Shown here: in pieces, positions 34,101 to 44,585 of the stretch
How positions within the stretch are numbered: position 1 is the stretch's first letter
How the letters are laid out: every line of letters starts with the position of its first letter
DNA from: Dimorphilus gyrociliatus
Lineage: Eukaryota > Annelida > Polychaeta > Dinophilidae
NCBI GenBank assembly: GCA_904063045.1
Contig: CAJFCJ010000006.1
Coordinates: forward strand, 372,001-436,000
DNA: 64,000 nucleotides
Reading direction: 5' to 3'
Notes under the pieces: generated by a model
What the model was told of the DNA's origin: nothing
What the model saw: the letters and a program-made list of their open reading frames with translations, nothing else
Database searches by the model: none
Position numbers and translations under genes: made by a program

Positions 34101-36147
34101 ATTTTTGCTTTTGCAGTATTTGATGGAGAGATGCAAATTCAACCAGTAGATAATAACGATATAAAATTGTAAGATGTAAATTCACTAATTATTTCATTGA
34201 AGTTATGTTTTTATTTAAGATTATGTCTGATATAGTAAATGTATCAGGAAGTAAAATTTATTCAAATGACTAATACAATTTAGAATAAATATATATATAT
34301 ATATATATATATGATTTTGTAATTTTAGTTATCGACAATTAAAGGCAGTTATCAACGAGAATAATCCTACTGCTGACTTATTACTAGCTATCGGAGGAGC
34401 AACATTTAGCGCCGAAAACTTTTCAAATATGACTAAAAGCTCACAGCTTAGGTATACATTTGCAAAAAACCTCGTAGCTTATGCAAGAAAATACTATTTC
34501 GATGGAATAGATATTGACTGGGAATTTCCCCAGGAAGGCGAAAAAGACAATTTTACGGGTTTGCTCGAGGTCCGTCTTGACAGTTAAATTTTAAATATTC
34601 TAACGTTTTACATTTGATTTTAAGGACTTACGACAAGAGATTGATAAGGAATATGGAAAGAGTTTTGATATTGTAAATGGTAATTTAAAAAAGAAGCTTA
34701 TTCTGTCAGCAGCTGTAACTCCAAGTCCTTATAATGTAAAATATCATAAGGATATTTTTTTCAAATATCCCCTGGATTCATACGATATATCAGCCTTATT
34801 TAGGTAAGAAAACTAAATAATTTATTATTAAATTAATATATTTAATTTTTAGATTACTGGATCAAATTCATCTGATGACATATGATTTAAATCATCATGA
34901 ATTTATTTCACACCATAGCCGAATTAATACCACGGAGAAAGACTCAAGCGTAACACGGCAGTTTGCAATAGTAAGATTATCTCAGCTTGAACAAATGAAA
35001 CTGAAAATAAATTTTGCAGGAACTTCTATTAAATGAATGGCTCAAGTATGGCAACGCATCCAAAATTTTCCTTGGTTTACCATATTATGCACGTACTTAT
35101 ACTGTAAAAATCCCTAGTATTAAATCCTTAGATGATCCAAACTTAAATGTTAAAATTGCTGACATTTTCGGAAAAAATATGAGGTTGAATTTATATTGAA
35201 TTATATATTTTTCCAACTTTCTTTAATCGATTAAATTCAGCTCAGGAAGAGGCAATCCTGGTTTAATAACAAAAGAACAAGGAATTCTTGCCTATTATGA
35301 GGTTAGTATCATTTTTAATAGAATATGTGAATTCAAAAAAAAGTTTTACAGATTTGCGAACTATTGAAGACAAAATCGGATTCTCAACAAAAAATAAGCG
35401 AACCATACTTATACGAAAATCTAAACGTTCCCTTCTTTACTATTTCAAGGATAAAAAAAAATGAAGGATTAAATTTACAATGGATAGGATATGATGATCC
35501 TGAAAGCTTGGCATTTAAAGTAAATTTTGCAAAAAGTAAAGGTTTAGGTGGCGTAATGATATGGGCAATTGACATGGACGATTTTAATGGTAAGTCTTGT
35601 GGTAAACTTTATCCGTTGAGTAGATCAGTATATGACGCTGCAACGGGAAAGAATGCATCGGAATTCCTCCCCAATTTTCACCCAGCAGCAAAGTAAGTGT
35701 TTCAAAAAAGAAAAATTTACAAATTGACTTTTAACCTTTCTTACAGTTCCATGATTGACCAAGCCAATAAAGTCCTAATCAGTTTTATATTTGGAATATG
35801 GTTTCTAACATCATAGTATTGCTTCTTTTTAGTTAAATAAAATGATTCGTATTGATACAAACCTCATATGCCTCATTTATTTTCATAAACTTTTCGTTTG
35901 CATCGGGATCCCTATTCTTGTCAGGATGCCTTTATAAAAATAAAACTGTAGACAAAAATTTTTCCATTATTGCAAATTAAAACACATACCATGTTCTTGC
36001 CAATTTCTTATAGGACCTCTTAATTTCTGCATTATTGGCTGATTTTGACACACCAAGAATCTTATATAAATCCTCACCCACACAAAACTCAAAAGATGAT
36101 AAAAACACGCACAAAATAACGATTGTTAAATAACTTAAGCTTTTCAT
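31193..36147 (-). CDS. DNAJC16: DNAJC16-like ER J-domain/thioredoxin-like membrane protein
   Basis: Twelve exons, phases all matching, encode 747 aa (vertebrate 782): 36147-35990, 35929-35863, 33829-33636, 33582-33449, 33367-33025, 32969-32867, 32808-32293, 32231-32164, 32108-31962, 31902-31744, 31684-31574, 31436-31193. A signal peptide is followed by the J domain (DLYKILGVSKSA...LARTW|HPDKN; the HPD comes from exon 2) and INEAYE|TLIDDEKRRQYDNFG. A thioredoxin-like domain follows (NSCLQCMKVDAVW, a CxxC). Then come a long lumenal region, a transmembrane segment (LAIFVSIFVVLGIGFM) and a C-terminal domain ending MDRLCEGQIKRFRVQYW. Vertebrate DNAJC16 is linked to autophagosome size control. Intron 2 (35862-33830, 2,033 bp) contains the whole chitinase gene on the other strand. 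Confidence 0.94.
33936..35816 (+). CDS. GH18 chitinase with hydrophobic C terminus, nested in a DNAJC16 intron
   Basis: Eight exons (33936-34168, 34329-34569, 34625-34803, 34853-34970, 35020-35183, 35241-35301, 35352-35692, 35747-35816) encode 468 aa. A signal peptide precedes RACYFPNWA. The catalytic motif YFDGIDIDWEF is intact (DGxDxDxE, with the acid Glu). Other GH18 marks are LLLAIGGATF, LMTYDLN, IFLGLPYYARTY and GILAYYE, and the final barrel strand GLGGVMIWAIDMDDF. There is no chitin-binding domain. The last exon adds SMIDQANKVLISFIFGIWFLTS-type sequence, a polar stretch then a short hydrophobic end with no tail, as in GPI-anchor signals. It would cleave chitin beta-1,4 links outside the cell, probably at the membrane. 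The gene starts 106 bases past the donor-side exon of its host and ends 46 bases before the next host exon. Confidence 0.93.
34289..34312. repeat. (TA)n microsatellite in chitinase intron 1
   Basis: Uninterrupted AT dinucleotide run of about twelve units. Confidence 0.85.
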
Positions 36148-36837
36148 GTGCTTTTTTAATTGATTCAACAACCAGCCCTTAATTTGGAGAATCTTTAGTG
36201 AAGAACGTCGTGTTGATTAGGACCTAAGGCAAAATATTACTCTATAACCATTTTACTTTGAAAAACTGACTATTGACAAAATATTATTTATAAAACATGT
36301 TTTATAAATAGAAACATATAGTTACAATTATTCTATTATTTTTTAAAAATACGAAAAAGCGCAAGGAAAATAAATTTCAGTTTGAAATATTGTAAAAAAT
36401 TTTTTTTTGAAGTAACAGGTACATATAATCTCACTGTAAAATTTTTTGTCACATTTCCTGGAATTTTTAACACACGTGAAAAATTATTCTTGGTAAAAAA
36501 TTACACAACGATCATCTAATATTGATGCAAATTGGAATATTTCATGTTAGTATAAATATATATCAAGTAATAGCTGTTCCAGTGGAGATGCTTTTTATAT
36601 TTAAATGAATAAAATTTGTTTTTTTATCGAATCATCAAAAAATGCAAATATATTTTTAAAATAATCATATATTCTAAGAAATTGATGATTTTAAAAAAAA
36701 ATTACACACATATTATACATGCGTTTCTCGCTTTTCACAACAGTTTTCCAAATACGAAAATAACACGACCGGAAATTACAATTTGTTGTGTTCGTAAATA
36801 ACATTAATTCTGTTTAAATCAGTTTTGCTAAAATAAA
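36148..36837. promoter_or_regulatory. Divergent promoter region DNAJC16 / BAP1
   Basis: About 690 very AT-rich bases between opposite start codons. An E-box CACGTG (36473-36478) lies near the middle. No other element was recognised. Confidence 0.3.
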
Positions 36838-38586
36838 ATGAGCAAAGAATGGCTCGAATTAGAAAGTGATCCTGGTTGGTATAGTTTAACGTAAAATTTA
36901 TATGATAGAAGTAGAAAATATTAATGAAATTTTATTTCAATTTTTCAATAATTTTAATGTTTAGATCATTAAATTTTGATTAATTAAAAATATATTATAG
37001 GATTATTCACTTTGATGGTACAAGAATTTGGTAAGTAGAATGATATATTATTTTAACAATTTAACTTTTACTATTTTATAACTCTGCAATTTGTTCAAAT
37101 AGGTGTTTCTGGTATTGAGGTAGAGGAAATTTATGATCTGCAAAAGACGTTTGACGGGTAAAGCCTTTTCAAATTTTTCAAGTTTTTTACACATGTTTAT
37201 TTCTTTATTTTTTATAAAGACCAGCCTATGGATTCATTTTTCTATTTAAATGGATTGAAGAAAGAAAATGTCGTCGTAAGGATGAGGATCAGTTTGTGTT
37301 TAATGAAGAAATGGTAAACAATATGTTTTTTGCTCAACAAGTAACTATTTTATCTAATTTAATAACAACATTTATTATTTTTGACATTTCACTTACAGCA
37401 TATTCCGAATTCATGTGCTACTCATGCTCTGTTAAGTGTGCTACTTAACTGTGACCGTACCAACGTTAAATTAGGAATGCATTTAGAAAGACTCCTAGAC
37501 TTCACTAAAGGAATGACACCAGATGAAAAGGGATACTCAATCGGAAATATGCCTCAATTAGCTAAAGTTCATAATAGTCATGCTAGACGAGAACCACCAC
37601 GATTAAATGATAAGCAGGCCATGCAAGTAGCAAGTGGAAAAAGTGCAGAAGCTTTCCATTTTGTGAGTTACGTGCCCATTAATGGTAGATTGTATGAATT
37701 AGATGGGTTAAAGCCAGCTCCAATTGATCATGGTCGTTGGGATAATAAAGAAGAATGGACTGAAAAATTTCAGCGTGTTATTAAAGAACGATTGGGAATG
37801 ACGAGATCATCAGCCAATGGAAACTCTGAACCATATAAAGATATTCGCTTCAACCTTATGGCAGTAGTTCCAGATAAATGTCAACAACTGAAACGACGTA
37901 TACAAAAGTTAAGAATGAATAAACGTATAGTTTTAGAGGCATTAGAAAAAAAAGTTCGTCAGAGATCGTCACAGTCTCCATCCCCTGTGACTGGAAGAAC
38001 AAGACATAGACAAAAGCAAGCTGCAGCTGAAAGGCAAGCTGAAGATGCAGCTATAGCTGCAGCCCTAAATGATTCTCATACAAGCATATCACCAAACACT
38101 AGTGGTAGTACTGAAACAGCATCTGAAGCCTCTTCAACCTTCAATTCACCAATTAGGCCTTCAACACCTCATTCAATTAGAAAGCATTTATGTGAAGATG
38201 AGTGCATGCAGAATCTGCTCAATTCGCATGGAAATCACAACAGTCAAACTCCTCCATCAGCAAGTTTCAAAGCAACACCAAAAGAATTACTTGGGTTACT
38301 AAGCCGCCTGGAAAGTGAAATTACGCAAGCTGAAGATGCACTAGTTGATCACACAGAAAGAATTCGAAAATATGAAATTGATGACAACAGGAGAAGGCAC
38401 AATTATGATCGTTTCTTGTCTTCATTTTTATCGTTACTGGCAGAAGAGGGCCATTTGGCTCGCCTTATACGCCAGGCCACGACTAACTCTTCAGGAACTC
38501 AACGTAGAAATTTAAAAAAGACTCAAAAGCGTCCCGTATCGAAGAATACAGGTGCATCGAAGAGAAGAAAGAAGAAAAAAATCTAA
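36838..38586 (+). CDS. BAP1: BAP1/Calypso nuclear ubiquitin C-terminal hydrolase
   Basis: Five exons (36838-36874, 37001-37030, 37103-37157, 37220-37340, 37399-38586) encode 476 aa; exon 2 is a 30-bp micro-exon. The N terminus ([21 protein letters not shown]) and the catalytic domain match BAP1. The triad is Cys87 ([10 protein letters not shown]), His168 (FHFVSYVP) and Asp183 (ELDGLK). The C-terminal ULD is clear ([40 protein letters not shown]), followed by a basic end. The linker keeps [16 protein letters not shown], like vertebrate TASEIGSAFNSP. With ASXL it forms the PR-DUB that removes ubiquitin from histone H2A K119. The protein is much shorter than human BAP1 (729 aa). The HCF-1-binding NHNY appears as NHNS. 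Confidence 0.96.
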
Positions 38587-39434
38587 CAATAAGTATCTAT
38601 GTATATAACATGACTCAATTTATTATAACAAGTAAACAAAGAAACGTTTAAAGTTACATGTTATCTCTATTAGCTAATCTACTTTTGTAAAAAAAATTCT
38701 CTTGACGAGAAAGCCTTATGATTAGATAATCCAATCTGTAACTTTAAAAGATACGGAATTTTTGGCTTAAATCTTGAGATATAATAAATATACCTTAAGT
38801 GAACTATGTTCCAAAGACCTACACTCTTGGGGATGAGGCGTCATTGATAAATTATGATAACAATGCCTAATATTTTTTGATAATTAAAGGAAAATGATAT
38901 TTTTTTTGCAATGTTTTCGTCGCATGTAAAAGACTTAATGAATCTATCTAATTTAGCCAATTAATTAATGAAAGGATAACCTAGTTTCTTAGTAACAAGA
39001 AAAATATTTGACAAATATTTTCCTATTAGTATTCAATGTAGCTATATCTACTTAACAGAAAGCTGTCGTTGAGGTCTAAAGCTTACATTATTTGTATATT
39101 AGGCCATATACTTTGAGCACAGAGTACAAAAATTAATTCTTTCAAAAGTTCCAATAAATCTTTTAAATATCGCAAGTTTTTGTGTTCTGTCTATTATCAA
39201 GTCAAAAGCTACTTGTCCTAGTTTTTATACTGTTGACGGGAAACCTAACTAGTTAGGCACCAATTCCATACTCTTGTGTCCAACACTAAATGCATTGAGT
39301 ATTGTGAATAATTCTCACAAGCCGCTGCAAATGAAGTAAGTATCTAAGTTCTGCATTGGAAAAATAATCTATTAGTCAGAAAATATTGTAATTATTGTGA
39401 ATATTAGTGCTGCATTTGAGTAAAAATAAAAGAT
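38587..39434. other. Intergenic region
   Basis: AT-rich 3' flank of BAP1 and upstream region of the first lipase gene. No feature was recognised. Confidence 0.4.
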
Positions 39435-40329
39435 ATGAATAGATCAACTAGCGGAAAGAAATTGCATTTTAAGCGTTGGGTTCCAAACTCGAACGTGCCA
39501 GTAAGGGCTCTTGTATTTTTCTGTCATGGTTGGTCAGAGCATTCTGATTGGTATGACGGGTTAGGCGATGTATTATCGTCCGAGGGTTTTTTATGTGCTT
39601 CGCATGACTGCATCGGTTAGTATCCTTTACAAACTAGTAGTTACGGCTAAGGATTTTTAATAAGCAACCACCTCCACAGGACACGGTTTGAGCGAGGGAG
39701 CTAGGGGTTATGTAGAGAACATTCAAGTTTTAATTAATGATGTTATAGCGCATTGCAACCTTTTACGATCCGAATTTGGGGATGACAAAAAAATTTTTCT
39801 CTTTGGGCACTCAATGGGAGGTCTAATTTCAGCAATGATCGGAATTGAAAAGCCTGAAATTTTTGCTGGTATCATATTATCGGCACCGTACTTGAACGTT
39901 GGAACAGTTTCCTCGGTCACTGTGTTTTTGGGAAAGATTGCGGCTTTCCTCCTTCCGAGAATGAAAATTTTACCGAGAATGCATCCTGACCAATCCTATA
40001 GAGATCCTGAAGCAGTAAAACGAGTTTTGCAAGATAAATTGTACTATAACGGCGGCATACACGCTCAGACTGCGGCTCAATTTTTACTTTTTACTAGCAT
40101 TGTTAAAGATAGGAGGTCGGAATTCAGACTGCCCGTTCTATGTCTTCATGGACAAAAAGACGTAGTTATTGCACCTGAATCATCTAAAGAATTTTTAGAA
40201 AATTGTCAATCGACCGATAAGAAGTTTGTGGAATACGAGAAGTCTTTCCACAATCTGATAAATGAGCCTAACGATTCAAGAGAATTGATCATAGGCGAAG
40301 TTAAAAACTGGCTAATAAATAGAGTTTAA
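39435..40329 (+). CDS. Monoacylglycerol lipase-like serine hydrolase, copy 1
   Basis: Two exons (39435-39615, 39680-40329; phase 1) encode 276 aa of the alpha/beta-hydrolase fold. The oxyanion region reads FFCHGWSEHSDWYD. The nucleophile elbow is FGHSMGGLIS (catalytic Ser), the catalytic Asp lies in LHGQKDVVIAPES, and the catalytic His in SFHNLINEP. Monoacylglycerol lipases release fatty acid and glycerol from 2-monoacylglycerols, including endocannabinoid-type lipids. It stands in tandem with a second copy. The motif after strand 4 is diverged (HDCIGHGLSEG instead of HDHFGHGKSDG). Confidence 0.92.
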
Positions 40330-40832
40330 CCCAACATTTTAATAAAGATAACATCTGAATTTCAATGCGATAATACTAAAATTTTCGTAATATATTTGCG
40401 TTAGGCCTGATATCCAATACGGTTTCGGCCTTGCGGCTTTCTTATAGCATGAATTGTCATATTTTAGTGGTGAAATGAGAAAAGAGGAGTTGTTACTGAG
40501 AGTTGTAAATAGAAATATATTTAATACCTGCTCTAACTTTTGGATTTCTCTATTCACTTTTAAGCGATGCTGTAGTAGTAGCGAATCAAAACATTGACTT
40601 AGCTATCTACTATATATGTATATAATAAACTATCACAATTGTTAGGATTAAATATGACCTGTTATATCTAATGTTTGAGTTGCACTAAATAGATAAAGGT
40701 AAAAATCTTTAAAAGTTTATTTAATGTAGTAGTCAACGCTTATTTCCTTATGTTGGTAAATGTTTTTGAGTGTTTTTCAAGTTATTAGTTTATTTATTTT
40801 AACGCAGGAAATCAGTTAAGGTTCAAGAGGGT
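40330..40832. other. Spacer between the two lipase genes
   Basis: About 500 bases on the same strand. An acceptor-like TTAACGCAG ends at 40808, 25 bases before the second start codon, so copy 2 may have a spliced 5' UTR. Nothing else was seen. Confidence 0.35.
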
Positions 40833-41660
40833 ATGGAAGTGTCGACTAACGGCAGCAAACTCTTTACGAGAGAATGGATGCCCGAACCTTCAAGTGATAT
40901 CCGAGCAATAATCTTCATATGTCACGGCTTTGCTGAACATAGTGCTTGGTACGAAGAACTAGGTACGATTCTCGCTACAGATAGTTTTCTTTGTTCAGCA
41001 CATGACCATTTTGGGCATGGTAAAAGTGATGGAAAGAAAGGACATGTCAGTGACCTACAAATTTTGGTAGATGATGTTATTAGACATTGCCGAGCTCTAA
41101 AAGAGAAACATCAAAAGAAGCTATTTGTATTGGGCCACTCAATGGGAGGCCTTTTAGCTATATTAGCGGCCTTAGATCAGCCTCAACTATTTGACGGCCT
41201 CATTTTAATTGCACCTTTTTTAAGACCTATCAATGTTCCTACGATTAAAGTCGTCCTAGGCAGAATGGTTTCATACTTAATGCCTAATATGATTGTTCTG
41301 CCAGCTTTGGACGCAAAACTCATTTCTAGAGATGAAGTAGTAGTTGAGCAATACCGCCAGGACGAATTGAACTACCACGGTGGTATAACTGCTAAAACAG
41401 GACAACAATTTCTTTATTATCTTGAAATAGTGGAAAGAAGTATTGATCAACTAAAAACACCAGTTCTCTGTTTACATAGTAAGGGAGATGAAGTTGTACC
41501 TGTTGAATCAGCCAGACTAATAAAAGAAAAAGCTACAAAATGCGAAGATAAGAGGATTGTCGAGTTTGAGACAGGCTTTCATCAACTGCATCATGAACTT
41601 CCTGAGATTAAAAGTCAAGTTTTTAGCGAGATTGCCTCTTGGCTAAATAGTCGGACTTGA
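40833..41660 (+). CDS. MGLL: Monoacylglycerol lipase-like serine hydrolase, copy 2
   Basis: Single coding exon of 275 aa. The triad is Ser in LGHSMGGLLA, Asp in LHSKGDEVVPVES and His in GFHQLHHE. The upstream ICHGFAEHSAWYEEL and AHDHFGHGKSDGKKGHV match the MGLL consensus better than copy 1. It is uninterrupted where copy 1 has an intron. Its stop lies 74 bases from the fumarase stop on the other strand. Confidence 0.93.
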   Translation: MEVSTNGSKLFTREWMPEPSSDIRAIIFICHGFAEHSAWYEELGTILATDSFLCSAHDHFGHGKSDGKKGHVSDLQILVDDVIRHCRALKEKHQKKLFVLGHSMGGLLAILAALDQPQLFDGLILIAPFLRPINVPTIKVVLGRMVSYLMPNMIVLPALDAKLISRDEVVVEQYRQDELNYHGGITAKTGQQFLYYLEIVERSIDQLKTPVLCLHSKGDEVVPVESARLIKEKATKCEDKRIVEFETGFHQLHHELPEIKSQVFSEIASWLNSRT

Positions 41661-41734
41661 TTATAATTTTAAATTTTGGTTTTACTTACTAGATTTTAAC
41701 AGATTAATTTTAGATAATAAACATTTACATTATT

Positions 41735-43542
41735 TTACTCAGTTTGCCATTCTTTAAAGAAGTCATTTCCTTTGTTGTCAACAACTATAAAAGCAGGAAA
41801 GTCTTCAACTTCACATTTCCAGACAGCTTCCATGCCAAGTTCTGGATATTCTAGTACCTCGACCTTTTTAATATTATTTTGGGCTAGAATGGCAGCGGGT
41901 CCCCCGATAGAGCCTAAATAGAATCCTCCAAATTCCTGGCACGCTTTTGTGACTTGCTTACTTCTATTCCCTTTTGCTAGCATTACCATACTTCCTCCTG
42001 CTTTTTGAAATTGTCCAACATATGAGTCCATACGTCCTGCGGTGGTTGGACCAAAAGATCCACTAGCATATCCTGCAGGTGTTTTTGCTGGACCAGCGTA
42101 GTAGACTGGATGATTTTTTATATATTCTGGTAAACCGTCGCCGTTGTCTAACCGTTCCTGTAATTTTGCGTGTGCAATATCTCGAGCAACAACAAGAGTA
42201 CCACTTAGACTTAAGCGGGTTTTGATGGGATATTTGCTTAGTTCAGTCAGTATTTCTTTCATGGGCTTATTTAAATTGATTTTAACAACATCACCCCCCA
42301 ACTGTGTAGGTTCTACTTCAGGAAGATATTTCGCTGGATTGGTTTCAAGCTGTTCCAGGAATATTCCATCTTCATTTATTTTACCCAAAATTTGTCTGTC
42401 GGCAGAGCATGAGACACCTATCCCTACAGGACAAGAGGCTCCATGTCTTGGCAATCTAATTACACGCACGTCGTGGCAGAAATATTTTCCGCCGAACTGA
42501 GCACCAATTCCGGTACTTCTACAAATTTGTAATATTTCTTCTTCTAGTTTGTGGTCTCGGAAGGCTCGTCCATGCTCATTTCCTTCAGAATGGAGACCGT
42601 CCAGATATCGACATGATCCCAATTTGACTGTTTTTAAGTTCAATTCAGCTGACGTTCCTCCAATAACAATAGATAGATGGTAGGGTGGACAGGCGGCTGT
42701 TCCTAATGTCTTCACTTTTTCGTCAACAAACTTTAAAAGTTTTTCTGGGTTCAAAAGTGCTTTTGTTTGTTGATAAAGAAAAGTTTTATTTGCTGAGCCA
42801 CCACCTTTTGCTATGAAAAGGAAATTATATTCATTCCCTTGTGTAGCGTATAATTCTATTTGTGCTGGTAAGTTTGTTCCGGTGTTGACTTCCTTATACA
42901 TATCCAAAGGAGCTACTTGAGAGTAGCGCAGGTTTTTAGAGGTGTACGTATTGTAGACTCCTTTCGAAATTGCTTCTTCGTCCTTTCCTTCAGTCCAGAC
43001 ATATTGACCCTTTTTACCTGTAACAAAAAATTGAGATTTTTTCTTATATACGTGAAATTTTACCAACCCATGCAAATAGCAGTTCCCGTGTCTTGACAGC
43101 CTGGTAAGATCATACCAGATGCAATGTTAGCATTTTTTAACAGTTCTAATGCAACAAATTTGTCATTATTTGAAGCTTCTGGATCCTTTAGAATGTTTGA
43201 TAATTGATTTAAATGTCCAGGACGAAGAAGATGGGCAATGTCGATAAAAGCTTGCTCAGAGAGACGGGTTAGGGCTTTCGGCGAAACTTTTAAAATTTTT
43301 TGACCATGCAATTCTTGCACTGTTACACCATCAGCTGTGAATTCGCAAATAATTAGTGGTTGTTAAATGACTACTACCTGAAACTCACATCCTAAGCTTT
43401 TCCATGGAGTATCAACCGGTTTTTCAATAGCAAAGAGATCTTGGTAGGTAAAAGCTTTCAATGATGAAAGTCTTGCTTGCAGAAGAATTGGGTTTTGGAA
43501 AGATCGTACCAAATTGTTACCTAATTTTCTAGCCGAGAGCAT
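41735..43542 (-). CDS. Class I (iron-sulfur) fumarate hydratase, mitochondrial
   Basis: Three exons (43542-43389, 43334-43068, 43017-41735; both junctions phase 1) encode 567 aa. Exon 1 gives a presequence rich in Arg, Leu and Ser ([16 protein letters not shown]), so import into mitochondria is likely. The [4Fe-4S] ligands expected for the class are seen: Cys131 in GCQDTGTA, Cys in [11 protein letters not shown] and Cys in [13 protein letters not shown]. The C-terminal beta domain includes [12 protein letters not shown] and the substrate-binding KGNRSK. It hydrates fumarate to L-malate with an oxygen-sensitive cluster. This family is unrelated to the class II fumarase of vertebrates and is patchy in animals. 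An acceptor (TTTCTCAG) five bases before the ATG indicates a 5' UTR intron. Confidence 0.95.
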
Positions 43543-43879
43543 TATGCCTGAGAAACAAACAATTTTGTTGTAATCATAATGTGGCCAAACACCAAATTAT
43601 ATTTTTTAAAGATAGATTGGCGGAGAAAGCAATTTTCAACTCTTACCGAAAGCCTTTCTTTCAATTATTAAATTTGACCTCTAGTTTACCAGTTTATTTT
43701 CCCGAGGTCATTGATAGTCCTCCGGAACCGGAAGAATACTTATAAAATTATTAGTTTCAGCAGCAAAATAGATATAATTACAAAATATTTATTATATACA
43801 TGCTTATGTCATATATGCATTAAATATTTTTTACTCTACATTATTTCTGACATTGTCTAATTATTTCTTAGTACCTTCC

Positions 43880-44089
43880 TTAGTAAAAATTTTGCTGTTT
43901 TAGTGATGGATTCGTTTGTATTTCATTGGCTCCAAGAATTATTTGAAATAGATTGGGCTCTGTCTCTTCAATGCTTTCTTGTCTATAGTTTCTAAAATTT
44001 TTACTATAAGAGAATTTAGAATTCTTTAAGGCCAACTCTGTCAAAAAGAATTTTTTCCCAAGTAATCGAGCTTCCCCTCTTCTACGCAA
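43880..44089 (-). CDS. Short unassigned ORF (possible exon)
   Basis: Open frame of up to 69 residues, basic at the start (RRRGEARLLGKKFF). It extends upstream to a good acceptor (ATTTCAAG ending about 44114). It could be the last exon of the next minus-strand ORF, but I could not find a phase-consistent junction. Function unknown. Confidence 0.2.
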   Translation of the reverse strand: MRRRGEARLLGKKFFLTELALKNSKFSYSKNFRNYRQESIEETEPNLFQIILGANEIQTNPSLKQQNFY

Positions 44090-44246
44090 AGCAGATTGTT
44101 TCTTCTCCTTGAAATTATTCCAATTAGTCTTAACGATTACTCGTAACTATTAAAGGATTTTGTTTAGATTACAATTCTGATGAATTATATGCGTTGGCAA
44201 TACTGATGATAGGAAACAGCATTTTAGATAATAGCAAATCAAGAAA

Positions 44247-44585
44247 TTAGTTCTCTAATAGAATATGTAATCTGTCAAAATCCTTGTTGAAAATTTCTAA
44301 TAAACAAAAACTCTTAATTAGTTTAAAAATAAATGACTTTATTAACAGCATCATTGTTATAATACTAGAATCAACGGGTAAAGGAACGTAATCAGCAATG
44401 TTGATACCAAAGCAAGTGAAATGTCTGATCTTTTCATAATTCTTACAATACGCGTAGCAAAATGGTATGAAGAGTACATAAGTCATTACTGAGGAAATTA
44501 AAACAATTTTTATGATGTCGAAATGTTCCTGTATAATATCATTTTCCTTCACTAATAGATTTGGAACATTTGGGAGAGTATGCAT
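44247..44585 (-). CDS. Short unassigned ORF with a hydrophobic segment, 112 aa
   Basis: Starts with ATG and has a predicted membrane segment (IVLISSVMTYVLFIPFCYAY) around residues 28-47 and a second weaker one near residue 80. It contains a good internal donor (CGTATT|GTAAGA), so the true gene may be spliced. No family was recognised. Confidence 0.25.
   Translation of the reverse strand: MHTLPNVPNLLVKENDIIQEHFDIIKIVLISSVMTYVLFIPFCYAYCKNYEKIRHFTCFGINIADYVPLPVDSSIITMMLLIKSFIFKLIKSFCLLEIFNKDFDRLHILLEN

Noticed and set aside
40339-40557. Minus-strand 72-residue frame between the two lipase genes.
   Set aside because: Low-complexity composition, no start context or splice sites, and it overlaps the 3' flank of copy 1.
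42144-42500. 118-residue plus-strand open frame.
   Set aside because: It is antisense to the fumarase catalytic exon and has no features of its own.
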